From Roseitranquillus sp963776845 (GTDB lineage Bacteria > Pseudomonadota > Alphaproteobacteria > Rhodobacterales > Rhodobacteraceae), in NCBI GenBank assembly GCA_963776845.1, contig CAVZOJ010000023.1:62001-126000 (forward strand): DNA of 64,000 nucleotides. The letters run 5' to 3'. The position numbers were made by a program, and so were the translations under genes. A model generated the notes under the pieces. It worked only from the letters and a program-made list of their open reading frames with translations, was not told the DNA's origin and made no database searches. Below are positions 16,586 to 27,272 of this stretch, piece by piece. The number at the start of each line of letters is the position of its first letter. Within the stretch, counting starts at the first letter, position 1.

Positions 16586-17617
16586 TCATTCCCACTCCAG
16601 CTCGGTGTAGGCCGCCGTCGCGTTTCTTGGGTTGTAGAGTTCGAACAGGCGCCAGTTCTCAGCCTCGGACTGCGCCACCGTCTCCGCAGCGGCCGACAGG
16701 GTGAGCCCCGCCTCCAGCGCCTCGCGCGTGTCGCGCTCCAGCACATCGAGGTAGCGCCGGAGATCCGCTCCACCCTCGGGCCACGGCAGCGAGGCGGCGC
16801 CGTGGCCGGGCACGACCCTCGTCGCCTTAAGCGCATCCATCCGGTCCAGAACTGCCTGCCAGCCGATCAGTGAACCGTCGAGTGCCGGTGCGTGAACGTC
16901 GAAGACGAGGTCCCCGCCAAGAAGCGTGCCGGTCAGCGTATCGTAGGCGGTGACATCGGTGGGTGAGTGTGCGGTCGGCGATGCCGAGAGCCGAAGGACT
17001 CGGCCGCCGAGATCGAGATCGAATTCGCCCTCGATCAGCCGATCCGGCGATGGGGTCTGCGTCCCGAGAAACGCCGGGCCGATCAGGCGTTTAAATGCGG
17101 TCTCGTAGCTTTCGGCGCGCGTCGCAAGCGCTTGCGGAAGCGACGGGTGTCCGACGATTTCCGCCCCAGCATCGGCAAGCGCTGTCGCACCGAACACGTG
17201 ATCGGGGTGCATGTGCGACAGGATGACGAATGAGATCGGCAGGTCGGTGACCGACCTCACGGTGGCGACGACGCTCTCGCCGATCTCTCGCGATCCGCCC
17301 GCATCGAAGACTGCCACCCGGTCGTCTCCGACGATGATGGCGAGGTTCGCGACGTCGCCAACGTTCTCCGGCCCCGGCTCGGCGACGCTGCCGACATGCA
17401 CGAAGAGGCCTGGCGCAACCTCGACGACGTCTAGGGGATCGCCGCTTTGCTTTGCGCATCGCACATCGTCGACCTTGTGCGCCGTCCGCCATTCAGCGAG
17501 GCGTGCGGCCGCAGCGGACCTCGCCGCCTCACACTCGGCCGCACCGATCTGAACCACGCGGTCGGCGCAGGTACCCGGATCGGACAACAGGCAGATGGTG
17601 GCGAGAACGTCCCACAT
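16586..17617 (-). CDS. Metallo-beta-lactamase-fold protein, quinoprotein relay system zinc metallohydrolase 2 type
   Basis: This 343-residue protein has the metallo-beta-lactamase fold with the zinc motif SHMHPDHVFGA, a third ligand region around HSPTDVTAYD, GGDLVFD and the late VPGHG histidine. The cysteine-containing N terminus (ATICLLSDPGTCADRV) and overall layout match the family annotated as quinoprotein relay system zinc metallohydrolase 2, found with PQQ-dependent dehydrogenases and their c-type cytochromes. No PQQ dehydrogenase gene lies in this window. Export is likely but the signal peptide is short. The physiological substrate is not known. Confidence 0.75.
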   Translation of the reverse strand: MWDVLATICLLSDPGTCADRVVQIGAAECEAARSAAAARLAEWRTAHKVDDVRCAKQSGDPLDVVEVAPGLFVHVGSVAEPGPENVGDVANLAIIVGDDRVAVFDAGGSREIGESVVATVRSVTDLPISFVILSHMHPDHVFGATALADAGAEIVGHPSLPQALATRAESYETAFKRLIGPAFLGTQTPSPDRLIEGEFDLDLGGRVLRLSASPTAHSPTDVTAYDTLTGTLLGGDLVFDVHAPALDGSLIGWQAVLDRMDALKATRVVPGHGAASLPWPEGGADLRRYLDVLERDTREALEAGLTLSAAAETVAQSEAENWRLFELYNPRNATAAYTELEWE

Positions 17618-17722
17618 TGTTCAGCCATCATCTGCCATGAGGCATGCCCTGTCGATCGCGTCGCCCCCTGGTGACGGTCCGGACACTTGGCGACCTTGAC
17701 GACGATGAGGTCGCGCCGAAAG

Positions 17723-18427
17723 CTAGCGGGGTGCCGGAACGCCCAGACGCTCGTGTATCGAGGCAACGGTGGCGGCGTCGAGGCCAAGAGCGGAGGCGAG
17801 GTCGCGCAGATAGCGGACCTCGGCCTCGCTATCGACGTCGATCGCCATGATTGAAATGAGGTAGACCTTTGCCTCACTCCCCTCCGGCGTTTCCGCGGCG
17901 AGCGCCTTCGGGTCTACCGGCGCCCTGACCTGCTCTTCGATGAAGGTCATCTCCTCGGCGGACGCGTCCTCGACATGATCCATCAGGCGGGCCTTCTCCG
18001 CGGCGTCGATGCGACCATCGGCCTTGGCCGCCATGATCATCGCGCGCAGGAGGTGTGCCGCCTCGCGTTCCTCAGCGGCATCTGGCGGCGTCTCGGGCTC
18101 GCCATATCGCTCGAACGACTGGTTGAGAAGATCACCGAGGCTGCCCTGGCGCGGCGGTGCCGCCGTGCCGGCGCTGGCCGCGCCCGGGTTCGACCGCCCG
18201 GAAAGAGACTCAAGCAAGCCTCCGAGGCCGCCCGCCGTAGAGCCCTTTCCGGAGAGCACCTGACCCAGCATCCCCTCGAGGCCGCCGCGCGAGCCTCCGG
18301 AGGTGCCGGCCCGCTTGAGTTCGTCCAGGATCGAGCCCTTGCCGGCCCGGCTCTTTGCGACGTTGTTGACGCCCTTGGCTATCGCCACGCCCACGGCCAC
18401 CTTGGCCAGCGTCTTTACCAGGCTCAT
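17723..18427 (-). CDS. DUF533 (YebE-like) TerB-fold protein
   Basis: This 234-residue protein belongs to the DUF533/YebE family. The N terminus has a glycine-rich, amphipathic membrane-associating stretch (VKTLAKVAVGVAIAKGV) and a long Gly/Ser linker (around residues 40-95). The C-terminal half is a TerB-like helical domain (LLRAMIMAAKADGRIDAAEKARLMD, with the acidic KADGRID turn). The biochemical role is unknown; some relatives respond to envelope stress. GGGGAGG six bases upstream supports ATG 18427. It stands alone, with an unremarkable 232-base gap to the next gene. Confidence 0.82.
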   Translation of the reverse strand: MSLVKTLAKVAVGVAIAKGVNNVAKSRAGKGSILDELKRAGTSGGSRGGLEGMLGQVLSGKGSTAGGLGGLLESLSGRSNPGAASAGTAAPPRQGSLGDLLNQSFERYGEPETPPDAAEEREAAHLLRAMIMAAKADGRIDAAEKARLMDHVEDASAEEMTFIEEQVRAPVDPKALAAETPEGSEAKVYLISIMAIDVDSEAEVRYLRDLASALGLDAATVASIHERLGVPAPR

Positions 18428-18659
18428 TGAAACCTCCCCGTTGCTCTTGCGCTCAATCTAGGTGCACGCACGGTGAGGACCAAGTTCGACGCAGGCTTGT
18501 CGGAAAGATCGCGGCGACCGCCCAGCCATTCTGCGACCCGATCCGTGAGCCGCGCCGCATTTTGGCGTTCTTGGTCAAGTTCGCGCGCAGCGAAGGAGAC
18601 GGCTTGCGACACTGGATGCGCGCCTGTGCGGTGATGCCTCGATCGCGGGCCGGCCGGCT

Positions 18660-19466
18660 TCACCGGAAGGAATGATACCGCGCCCAGCTCGAGAGCCGAT
18701 CCAGAAATTCGTTGTCGCTCAGCGGCGGGTCCGTAGATGCTGCGAGCCCCGGCAACTGCCCCAGGATCTGACGATAGCGGCTGAACTCCTCGCCCTGCGA
18801 GGCGCGACGCGCGAACCGTTCCACGGTCTCCGGCAGCCGAAGCTCTCCCTTGGGCGATGAATAGAAGAGGGCGAAGGGCGACGCGTTCAGCGCCGAGCAA
18901 ACCTGCGCGAGCTCGGGCGCGAGAGCGGGCAGTAGCGCCGGATCAGCGGGATCCAGAACCGCCGCAACCGACGCGAAGGACCGGCCGCGAACCACCGTCT
19001 GCGTCGTCGAAAGCGTGAAACTCGTCGCCAGCGTCACCAGAACGAAACCGTTGATCGCGATGACACCGCCGATGACGTAGGAGAGCGTTCCGCCGGACTT
19101 CGTCGTGTCAGCGCCAAGCGTCGAGAGCAGGTGCCCGACATGAGCGTAGATGTCCCACCACCCAGGCTCGGGCGAACCTTCCGCAGCCACAACCGCGGAC
19201 GGGAACGCCGCCAAGATCAACGTCCAGGCAAGCGAGAAGGCGATGATCCAGACCGCGCCAAGCAGGAACATGATGAACGGACCGATCAGGCGGTGCATCC
19301 AGTCCGAGCGGCGCTGGAGACCAAGGCCGCGCACGGCGCGAAAGACCGGCCGCGCGATGCGGAACGAGAGAATCGCATGCTCCTCGGCGCCGATCGTCGT
19401 GAAGAGGATATCCAGCGAGACGACGGCGAAGAGCGCGAGGCCGATGGCGAGCGACAACATGTCCAT
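18660..19466 (-). CDS. Membrane protein resembling a two-TM potassium channel
   Basis: This 268-residue protein has a membrane segment at the N terminus (LSLAIGLALFAVVSLDILF), another around residues 65-90 (LIGPFIMFLLGAVWIIAFSLAW), a pore-loop-like element (HLLSTLGADTT) and a final helix (VIGGVIAINGFVLVTLATSFTLS), followed by a soluble C-terminal region. The order TM-pore-TM resembles ion channels, but the loop reads STLGAD rather than the canonical TVGYGD, so ion selectivity is uncertain. ATG 19466 (MDMLS) is the start at the first membrane helix; the longer frame overlaps the divergent MATE gene. Function is inferred from topology only. Confidence 0.6.
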   Translation of the reverse strand: MDMLSLAIGLALFAVVSLDILFTTIGAEEHAILSFRIARPVFRAVRGLGLQRRSDWMHRLIGPFIMFLLGAVWIIAFSLAWTLILAAFPSAVVAAEGSPEPGWWDIYAHVGHLLSTLGADTTKSGGTLSYVIGGVIAINGFVLVTLATSFTLSTTQTVVRGRSFASVAAVLDPADPALLPALAPELAQVCSALNASPFALFYSSPKGELRLPETVERFARRASQGEEFSRYRQILGQLPGLAASTDPPLSDNEFLDRLSSWARYHSFR

Positions 19467-19539
19467 GGGCCTTGATGTGCTTGGATCCGGTCGTTGAGCA
19501 AGCCTTGCCGGGTGCAAGCTCCAAGCGTAATGGCCGCTC

Positions 19540-20922
19540 ATGACCGAGGCCGCCATCCCCCGCGCCGAAGCGCCGCTCTCGCGCCATGCCGCGGAGACGC
19601 TGAAGCTTGGCATGCCGTTGATTGGCGGGAACCTCGCGCAGGTGGCCGTGCAGATCACCGACACGCTGATGTTGGGCTGGTACGACGTCGGTGCGCTAGC
19701 TGCGGTCGCACTCGGCGGCACGTACTACTTCACCTTGCTGATCATGGGGGCCGGCATCGCCTTTGCCGTGATGCCCATCGTCGCGGCGGAGGAAGCGGCC
19801 GGCGACAAGACGCAGGTGCGGCGCGTGACGCGCATGGCGCTCTGGCTGTCGACGATCTACGCCGCCTGCGCGATGCCGCTTCTGATCTGGGGCGGCCCGA
19901 TCCTGGCATGGCTCGGCCAACCTGAGACGGTCGCCGCCATGGCGGGAGAGTGGCTTGAGATCGCCGGCTGGGGCCTCTTCGCATCCCTCGCGATGTTCGT
20001 GCTGCGCAGCTACCTTGCCGCTCTCGGTCGGACGCAGGTCGTCCTGTGGGCGCTGGTGCTCGCGGCGATCGTCAATGCGGCGGCGGACTACGTGCTGATC
20101 TTCGGCAAGTTCGGCTTTCCCGAGCTTGGCATCAGAGGCGCCGCCATTGCGTCGCTGGTCACCTTCGCGACCTCCGCGCTTGCATTGGCCGTCTATTCCA
20201 TCCGCGTGTTACCGGAGCACGAGCTCTTCGTTCGGTTCTGGCGTCCGGATTGGCCGGTCTTCGCCCGCGTCTTTCGCCTCGGCTGGCCGATCGGCCTGAC
20301 GAACGTGAGCGAGGTCGGCCTCTTCGCCGTCACCGCCTTCGCCATGGGGTTGCTCGGCACGGTGGAACTCGCCGCACATGGTATTGCGCTGCAGATCGCC
20401 TCGGCGACGTTCCTTGTGCATGTCGGGCTGTCCAGCGCCGCGACGATCCGTGTCGGCGCCGCGTTTGGCCGTCGCGACCCGCACGGACTGAGGCAGGCAG
20501 CGAAGGCCGCGACCTGGCTTTCCGCAGGCTTCGTTCTGGTGACGATCGCGCTGTTCCTGACGCTGCCGCGCACGCTCGTGGGGCTGTTCCTCGACCCCTC
20601 GGACCCCGCGGCGCCGGCGGTGCTGACCATGGGGGCGTATCTGCTGGCTCTTGCTGCGCTGTTTCAGGCGGCGGACGCCGGGCAGGTCATGGCGCTAGGC
20701 TATCTTCGCGGGATGCAGGACACGCAAAAGCCGATGATGCTGGCGGCGTTCAGCTATTGGGTCGTGGGTCTGCCACTTCTCTACGTTCTGGCATTCCCTC
20801 TGGATCTTGGCGCGACAGGCGTCTGGCTCGGGCTGACGGCGGGGCTGACATTGGCAGGCGTGCTGCTGATGTGGCGTTTTTGGCTTGGCGATCTTCGTCC
20901 GACTGAACCGCATGCCGCCTGA
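19540..20922 (+). CDS. MATE family multidrug/Na+ exporter
   Basis: This 460-residue protein has the twelve membrane segments of the multidrug and toxin extrusion family, which exports cationic compounds in exchange for sodium ions or protons. The N-terminal half shows the family pattern PLIGGNLAQVAVQITDTLMLG and the second half repeats it (FRLGWPIGLTNVSEVGLFAVTAF). The substrate cannot be told. It is followed after 33 bases by a DedA-family gene on the same strand, so the two may be co-transcribed. Confidence 0.9.
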   Translation: MTEAAIPRAEAPLSRHAAETLKLGMPLIGGNLAQVAVQITDTLMLGWYDVGALAAVALGGTYYFTLLIMGAGIAFAVMPIVAAEEAAGDKTQVRRVTRMALWLSTIYAACAMPLLIWGGPILAWLGQPETVAAMAGEWLEIAGWGLFASLAMFVLRSYLAALGRTQVVLWALVLAAIVNAAADYVLIFGKFGFPELGIRGAAIASLVTFATSALALAVYSIRVLPEHELFVRFWRPDWPVFARVFRLGWPIGLTNVSEVGLFAVTAFAMGLLGTVELAAHGIALQIASATFLVHVGLSSAATIRVGAAFGRRDPHGLRQAAKAATWLSAGFVLVTIALFLTLPRTLVGLFLDPSDPAAPAVLTMGAYLLALAALFQAADAGQVMALGYLRGMQDTQKPMMLAAFSYWVVGLPLLYVLAFPLDLGATGVWLGLTAGLTLAGVLLMWRFWLGDLRPTEPHAA

Positions 20923-20955
20923 TCCGTTAGGGTCTGAAGCAAGAAGGACCGCCCA

Positions 20956-21561
20956 ATGTTCGACTGGATCACCGGTGTGCTCGAGAGCACGAGCTATTTC
21001 GGCGTCTTCCTCCTGATGCTCATCGAGAACGTCTTCCCTCCAATTCCTTCCGAGTTGATCATGCCCCTCGCCGGCTACCTCGCTGCGCAGGGGACGTTGT
21101 CGCTGATCGGTGTGATCATCGCGGGCACCATCGGCTCGGTCCTCGGAGCCCTGCTCTGGTACTGGATAGGGCTGCGCATCGGGACAAAACGGCTCTGCCG
21201 CTTCGCGCGCAAGCACGGACATTGGCTGACGCTCGACGAAGCCGAGGTCGATCGTGCCGTCGACTGGTTCGACCGGTACGGTTGGTGGGCAGTGTTCTTC
21301 GGCAGGATGGTGCCGGCGGTCCGAACGCTGATCTCGGTACCGGCCGGCCTTGCCGAGATGCCGATGCTGCCGTTTCTGGCGGTCACGACGCTCGGCAGCG
21401 CCCTCTGGGTGACGCTCTTGACGGTGGCGGGATACCTGCTCGAAGGCGGCTTCCGCGCGGTCGAGGACTGGTTGAACCCCGTCTCCAACCTCGTCGTGGC
21501 AGCGCTGGTCCTTTGGTACCTGTACCGGGTCGTGCGCGGCTACGGACGACAGGAAAGCTGA
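20956..21561 (+). CDS. DedA family membrane protein
   Basis: This 201-residue inner-membrane protein belongs to the DedA/VTT family, implicated in undecaprenyl-phosphate or phospholipid flipping and in envelope homeostasis. The conserved amphipathic re-entrant region with ENVFPPIPSELIMPLAG carries the acidic residues of the family, and the FFGRMVPAVRTLISVPAG stretch holds the conserved arginines and prolines. Four to five hydrophobic segments are visible. It follows the MATE gene closely and precedes a convergent aspartate aminotransferase gene by 20 bases. Confidence 0.9.
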   Translation: MFDWITGVLESTSYFGVFLLMLIENVFPPIPSELIMPLAGYLAAQGTLSLIGVIIAGTIGSVLGALLWYWIGLRIGTKRLCRFARKHGHWLTLDEAEVDRAVDWFDRYGWWAVFFGRMVPAVRTLISVPAGLAEMPMLPFLAVTTLGSALWVTLLTVAGYLLEGGFRAVEDWLNPVSNLVVAALVLWYLYRVVRGYGRQES

Positions 21562-21581
21562 GACAGGCGCGTCACCTGTCG

Positions 21582-22784
21582 TTAGGACAAGGCGGCGCAG
21601 AACCGCGCAATGCGCGAGCAGGCCTCGCGAAGCATGTCGTCCGATGCGGCGTAGCTGACGCGGAATGCGGGCGAGACGCCGAAGGCTGCGCCGAATACGA
21701 CGGCGACACCCGCCTCGTCCAGAAGGGCGGTCGCGAACGCCTCGTCATTGTCGATGAGCGTGCCGGCTCTGGATTTTGTGCCGACCAGCCCCGCAATCGA
21801 CGGATAGACGTAGAACGCCCCCTCAGGCGTGGGGCATTCGATCCCGTCGATGTCGTTCAGCGCCTCCACCACGAGCGCTCGGCGGCGCACGAAGGCCTCC
21901 CGCGCCTCGTCAATGTAGTCTTGCGGTCCGTTCAAAGCCTCGACCGCCGCCCACTGGCTGATCGAGCAGGGGTTCGATGTCGTCTGCGACTGGACCTTGC
22001 GCATGGCACGGACGAGTTCCGCCGGGCCGCCGGCGTAACCGATGCGCCATCCGGTCATGGAGTAGGCCTTGCTGACGCCGTTCATGGTTAACGTGCGCGC
22101 TTTAGCCGCGGCTCCACCTCCGCCATCGTCGCAAAGCGGAAGCCGTCGTAGGTGAGGTGCTCATAGATGTCGTCGCTCAGCACCCAGACGCGCTCGTGCC
22201 GCATCAGCACCTCGGCGAGAGCGGCGATATGGTCGGCCTCGTAGGCGCGCGCCCGTCGGGTTCGACGGCGAGTTGAAGATCAGCCACTTCGTGCGGGGCG
22301 TGATCGCCGCCTCCAGCTGATCGGGCGTGATGCGGAAGCCCTGCTCCGGCCCGGCCTCGACGATGACGGGAGTGCCGCCGGCCATGAGCGCCATGTCGGG
22401 ATAGCTGACCCAGTAAGGCGCCGGGATGACCACCTCGTCCCCGGGGTTCAGCGTTGCCATAAGCGCGTTCCACAGAACCTGCTTGCCACCGCTGCCGACG
22501 GTGATCTCGTCGGGGCCGTATTGAAGACCGTTATCACGCACGAACTTCGAGGCGATCGCCTGCTTGAGCTCCCGGATGCCGTCGACCGCCGTGTACTTCG
22601 TGTGTCCGTCGTCGATCGCGCGCTTACCGGCCTCGCGCACGTTGCGCGGCGTGGGGAAGTCTGGCTCTCCCGCCCCGAGGCCGATGACGTCGTGGCCTGC
22701 AGACTGCAGCTCGAGCGCGCGCGTCGTGACCGCCACCGTTGGTGACGGTTTCACGCGTGCAAGCGTGTCGGAAAGAAACGACAT
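21582..22784 (-). pseudogene. aspC: Aspartate/prephenate aminotransferase with two frameshifts
   Basis: The corrected product is a roughly 400-residue class I aminotransferase making aspartate, phenylalanine or tyrosine precursors with PLP. The N-terminal part has GAGEPDFPTP and GSGGKQVLWNAL, the middle NSPSNPTGA and the second part the PLP-lysine motif VSKAYSMTGWRIGYAGG. The frame is lost in the GC run 22244-22253 (about one base too many) and regained at 22098-22104 (about one base too few). The intervening 150 bases encode the expected family sequence in a third frame. Such paired single-base indels in a core gene are more likely sequencing errors than decay. ATG 22784 begins at the conserved MSFLSDTLARVKPSPT. 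Confidence 0.8.
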
Positions 22785-22868
22785 GTGGATCGTGCTCACT
22801 TTGTCCGGACGGGTGCCTTGGCCTAAGCTCAAGGCTTCACGCCGGCAACCCGAAAGGCAACGACACCC

Positions 22869-23255
22869 ATGACTGAAGAGATCGACTGGTACTCCTCCGA
22901 CATGGCCACCTTCGGCGACAGGATCGCAGGGGCGCGGGAGGCCTTGGGGCTGAGCCAGCGGGACCTGGCGCACCGGCTGGGAATAAGGACCGAGACCCTG
23001 CGGGGGTGGGAGGAGGACAGGACGGAGCCGCGCGCGAACCGGCTGCAGATGCTAGCGGGGCTGCTCAACGTGTCGATCCGCTGGCTCCTCACCGGAGAGG
23101 GCGAGGGCGTGACGATTCCCGCCGACGCCACAAACGTGGAGTTCCAGCACATCATGGCCGAGGTTCGGGACCTGCGCGCCGACATGGCCCGCGCCTCAGA
23201 CAGGCTCGCTCGTCTGGAGCGGCGGCTGGTCGGACTAGCGGAGGCGGACACATGA
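22869..23255 (+). CDS. XRE-family transcriptional regulator
   Basis: This 128-residue protein has an XRE helix-turn-helix at residues about 14-72 (FGDRIAGAREALGLSQRDL, followed by LGIRTETLRGWEEDRTEP) and a C-terminal coiled-coil tail (AEVRDLRADMARASDRLARLERR) that probably mediates dimerisation. It is divergent from aspC and its stop overlaps the start of sdhE as ATGA, so the two are translationally coupled. The target genes are not known. Confidence 0.85.
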   Translation: MTEEIDWYSSDMATFGDRIAGAREALGLSQRDLAHRLGIRTETLRGWEEDRTEPRANRLQMLAGLLNVSIRWLLTGEGEGVTIPADATNVEFQHIMAEVRDLRADMARASDRLARLERRLVGLAEADT

Positions 23256-23521
23256 ACGAGGCCGCGCGGATCAGGCGCCTTCGCATGCGATCATGGCGTC
23301 GCGGAATCAAGGAGATGGACCTCTTGCTGGGGGGGTTTTCGGACGCACAGCTCGCCCACATGTCGGATGCGGAGCTCGACACCTATGAGGCGTTACTCGA
23401 GGAGAACGACCAGATGCTCTATGCTTGGGCCACGGGCCTCGAGACGGCTCCGGCGCGCTTCTCCACACTCATCGCGCGCGTCACGGCGCACGCAGAGCAG
23501 AACTTTCCTGCAACAAAGTGA
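23252..23521 (+). CDS. sdhE: FAD assembly factor SdhE
   Basis: SdhE (89 residues) promotes covalent attachment of FAD to the succinate dehydrogenase flavoprotein. The family signature is clear: RRLRMRSWRRGIKEMDLLLGG with the RGxxEMD motif, then LDTYEALLEENDQMLYAWATG. The length is normal. The ATG at 23252 overlaps the XRE regulator stop by four bases (ATGA). In other bacteria sdhE is often near cell-wall or sdh genes; no sdh genes are in this window. Confidence 0.92.
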   Translation: MNEAARIRRLRMRSWRRGIKEMDLLLGGFSDAQLAHMSDAELDTYEALLEENDQMLYAWATGLETAPARFSTLIARVTAHAEQNFPATK

Positions 23522-23590
23522 CGCGCCTTAACGACTTTTTGTCGGTTTGCCCCGATGGTCGCCGATCACGGACGACCGACGGAGAGCGAG

Positions 23591-24085
23591 ATGACAATTC
23601 ACACGAGTGTCGAGACCGTCGAGCGCGGTTTCATGGACCAGTATCTCGACAGCCTGGCGCTGGTCGAGCGTCTTCACCGGCTGCTGCTCGATGTTATCAA
23701 GGACGAGTTCGAACGGCTCGGCATTCTTGAGATCAACGCCGTGCAGGCCCTGCTGCTGTTCAACATCGGCGACAACGAGGTCACGGCTGGCGAACTCAAG
23801 ACGCGCGGCTACTACCAGGGCTCGAACGTGAGCTACAATCTCAAGAAGCTCGTCGAGACCGGGTACATGCACCACCAGCGGTGCGAAATCGATCGCCGGT
23901 CGGTGCGTGTGCGGCTCACGTCGAAGGGTCGCTCAGTCCGGGATGCGGTGGCCGATCTCTTCTCCCGCCATGCTGACGGCCTGCAGAAGCGCGGGCAGGT
24001 CGCACCGGAATCCATCGACGACCTCAACAGCACCCTGCGCCGCGTCGAGCGCTACTGGACGGAACAGATCCGCTACATCTACTGA
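23591..24085 (+). CDS. MarR-type winged-helix regulator, LdtR-like
   Basis: This 164-residue protein has a MarR winged-helix fold with the recognition-helix region YYQGSNVSYNLKKLVETGYMHHQRCEIDRRSVRVRLT split over residues about 75-112. This sequence pattern is that of LdtR, which in Rhizobiales controls L,D-transpeptidase and stress genes and responds to small hydrophobic ligands. GGAGAGCGAG lies just upstream of ATG 23591. It is transcribed alone toward the acs module; 214 bases with a large inverted repeat separate it from acs. Confidence 0.8.
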   Translation: MTIHTSVETVERGFMDQYLDSLALVERLHRLLLDVIKDEFERLGILEINAVQALLLFNIGDNEVTAGELKTRGYYQGSNVSYNLKKLVETGYMHHQRCEIDRRSVRVRLTSKGRSVRDAVADLFSRHADGLQKRGQVAPESIDDLNSTLRRVERYWTEQIRYIY

Positions 24086-24150
24086 GTTCGTCGCTCCCAA
24101 GAGATCACGTGCTCCAGAACATTTGATCTCGCGCAACCTGCCGATCGTTT

Positions 24151-24197
24151 TGTAAATCCGTTGACCCGAACCTCGCGGCCGTGTCAACGGAATTACA
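24151..24197. promoter_or_regulatory. Long inverted repeat upstream of acs
   Basis: TGTAAATCCGTTGAC (24151-24165) and GTCAACGGAATTACA (24183-24197) match as inverted copies at 14 of 15 positions, separated by 17 bases. The site is about 100 bases upstream of the acs start. Its arm spacing equals that of the TTACAA/TTGTAA repeat at 14503-14531, and both arms end in TGTAA-type sequence. It could be an operator for acetate control, or a hairpin ending the upstream LdtR-like gene, though no T-run follows it. Confidence 0.5.
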
Positions 24198-24299
24198 CCA
24201 TTTTGCAGATACTTCCGCCTTGGCATGTCAATCTTCGGCAGCCTCCCCTAGAACCTGCGCAAGCGACGATGGGACGCGATTCGCGCAAGGGAGGCGAGA

Positions 24300-26249
<1,950 letters not shown>

Positions 26250-26253
26250 GACG

Positions 26254-26940
26254 ATGGATGGTCCGTCGCAGGGCATCGCCACCCCGGTCCTCGTGCTGCT
26301 GGGGCCGCCGGGGGCCGGAAAGGGAACCCAGGCGCGCCTGCTGCAGGAGCGTTTCGGCCTGGTGCAACTATCGACCGGGGATCTCCTGCGCGAAGCCGTG
26401 GCTGCGGGAACCGAGGCGGGTCGCGCGGCCGATGCCGTGATGAAGGCGGGCGGCCTTGTCTCGGACGAGATCGTCCTCGCGATCCTGAGCGACCGCCTGG
26501 ATCAGCCGGACGTCTCTCAGGGGATCATCCTCGACGGCTTTCCGCGGACCGCGGCGCAGGCGGATGCATTGGACGACCTGCTGTCCAGTCGCGGCATGCG
26601 AGTCGGCGCTGCGGTCGCGCTGACCGTCGATGACGACGCGATGGTAGAGCGGATCTCGGGCCGACATACCTGCGCGTCCTGCGGCGAGGGGTATCACGAC
26701 AGCTTCAAGCCGCCCTCGACCAAAGGAACCTGCGACGTCTGTGGCGGCACCGAGATGACGCGGCGTGCCGACGACACTGCAGAGACCGTGGCGGCGCGGC
26801 TGGCTGCCTACCAGGCGCAGACCGCCCCGCTCATCGACCACTTTGCGGGGAAGGGCGTCCTCCTCCGCGTGGACGCGATGCGCCCGATCGAGGACGTCGC
26901 GCTGTCGCTCGGCGGCATCGTCCGGGCACTGAGGCACTGA
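26254..26940 (+). CDS. adk: Adenylate kinase with zinc-binding lid, in the acs operon
   Basis: Adenylate kinase converts ATP and AMP to two ADP. The P-loop GPPGAGKGTQ, the NMP-binding LSTGDLLREAV, LDGFPRTAAQA and a lid with four cysteines (CASC and CDVC) for zinc or structural metal are seen in its 228 residues. It lies four bases behind acs, which generates AMP, so it most likely recycles that AMP. The housekeeping adk of Rhodobacterales is normally in the ribosomal protein operon, so this is probably a paralogue; that copy is not in the window. Confidence 0.93.
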   Translation: MDGPSQGIATPVLVLLGPPGAGKGTQARLLQERFGLVQLSTGDLLREAVAAGTEAGRAADAVMKAGGLVSDEIVLAILSDRLDQPDVSQGIILDGFPRTAAQADALDDLLSSRGMRVGAAVALTVDDDAMVERISGRHTCASCGEGYHDSFKPPSTKGTCDVCGGTEMTRRADDTAETVAARLAAYQAQTAPLIDHFAGKGVLLRVDAMRPIEDVALSLGGIVRALRH

Positions 26941-26983
26941 AGGGAAAGGCCGGGGCGACCGGCGCAGAAATCGGAGGAGATAC

Positions 26984-27265
26984 ATGGCCGAAAGAACTAC
27001 GGCCCCTAGGGTCACGTCCGACGGAATAGGCTACTGGAAGGCCAATCTCCGTCTCATCGTCGGGTGCCTCATCGTCTGGGGCATCGTCAGCTTCGGGTTC
27101 GGCATATTGCTGCGCCCGCTTCTGCAAGGCATCCGGGTCGGCGGAACCGACCTCGGCTTCTGGTTCGCGCAGCAAGGGTCGATCCTGGTCTTCCTGATCC
27201 TGATCTTCTTCTACGCATGGCGCATGAACAGGCTCGACCGCCAATACGGCGTCGACGAGGAGTGA
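26984..27265 (+). CDS. DUF4212 small subunit of a sodium:solute symporter
   Basis: This 93-residue protein has two membrane helices (LIVGCLIVWGIVSFGFGILL and LGFWFAQQGSILVFLILIFF) and the YWKANLRLI N-terminal motif and DRQYGVDE C-terminal motif of DUF4212. Members are always encoded just ahead of a large SSS-family symporter, as here (seven bases before the next gene), and are thought to act as its small subunit, comparable to YjcH next to ActP. Confidence 0.9.
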   Translation: MAERTTAPRVTSDGIGYWKANLRLIVGCLIVWGIVSFGFGILLRPLLQGIRVGGTDLGFWFAQQGSILVFLILIFFYAWRMNRLDRQYGVDEE

Positions 27266-27272
27266 CCTGATA

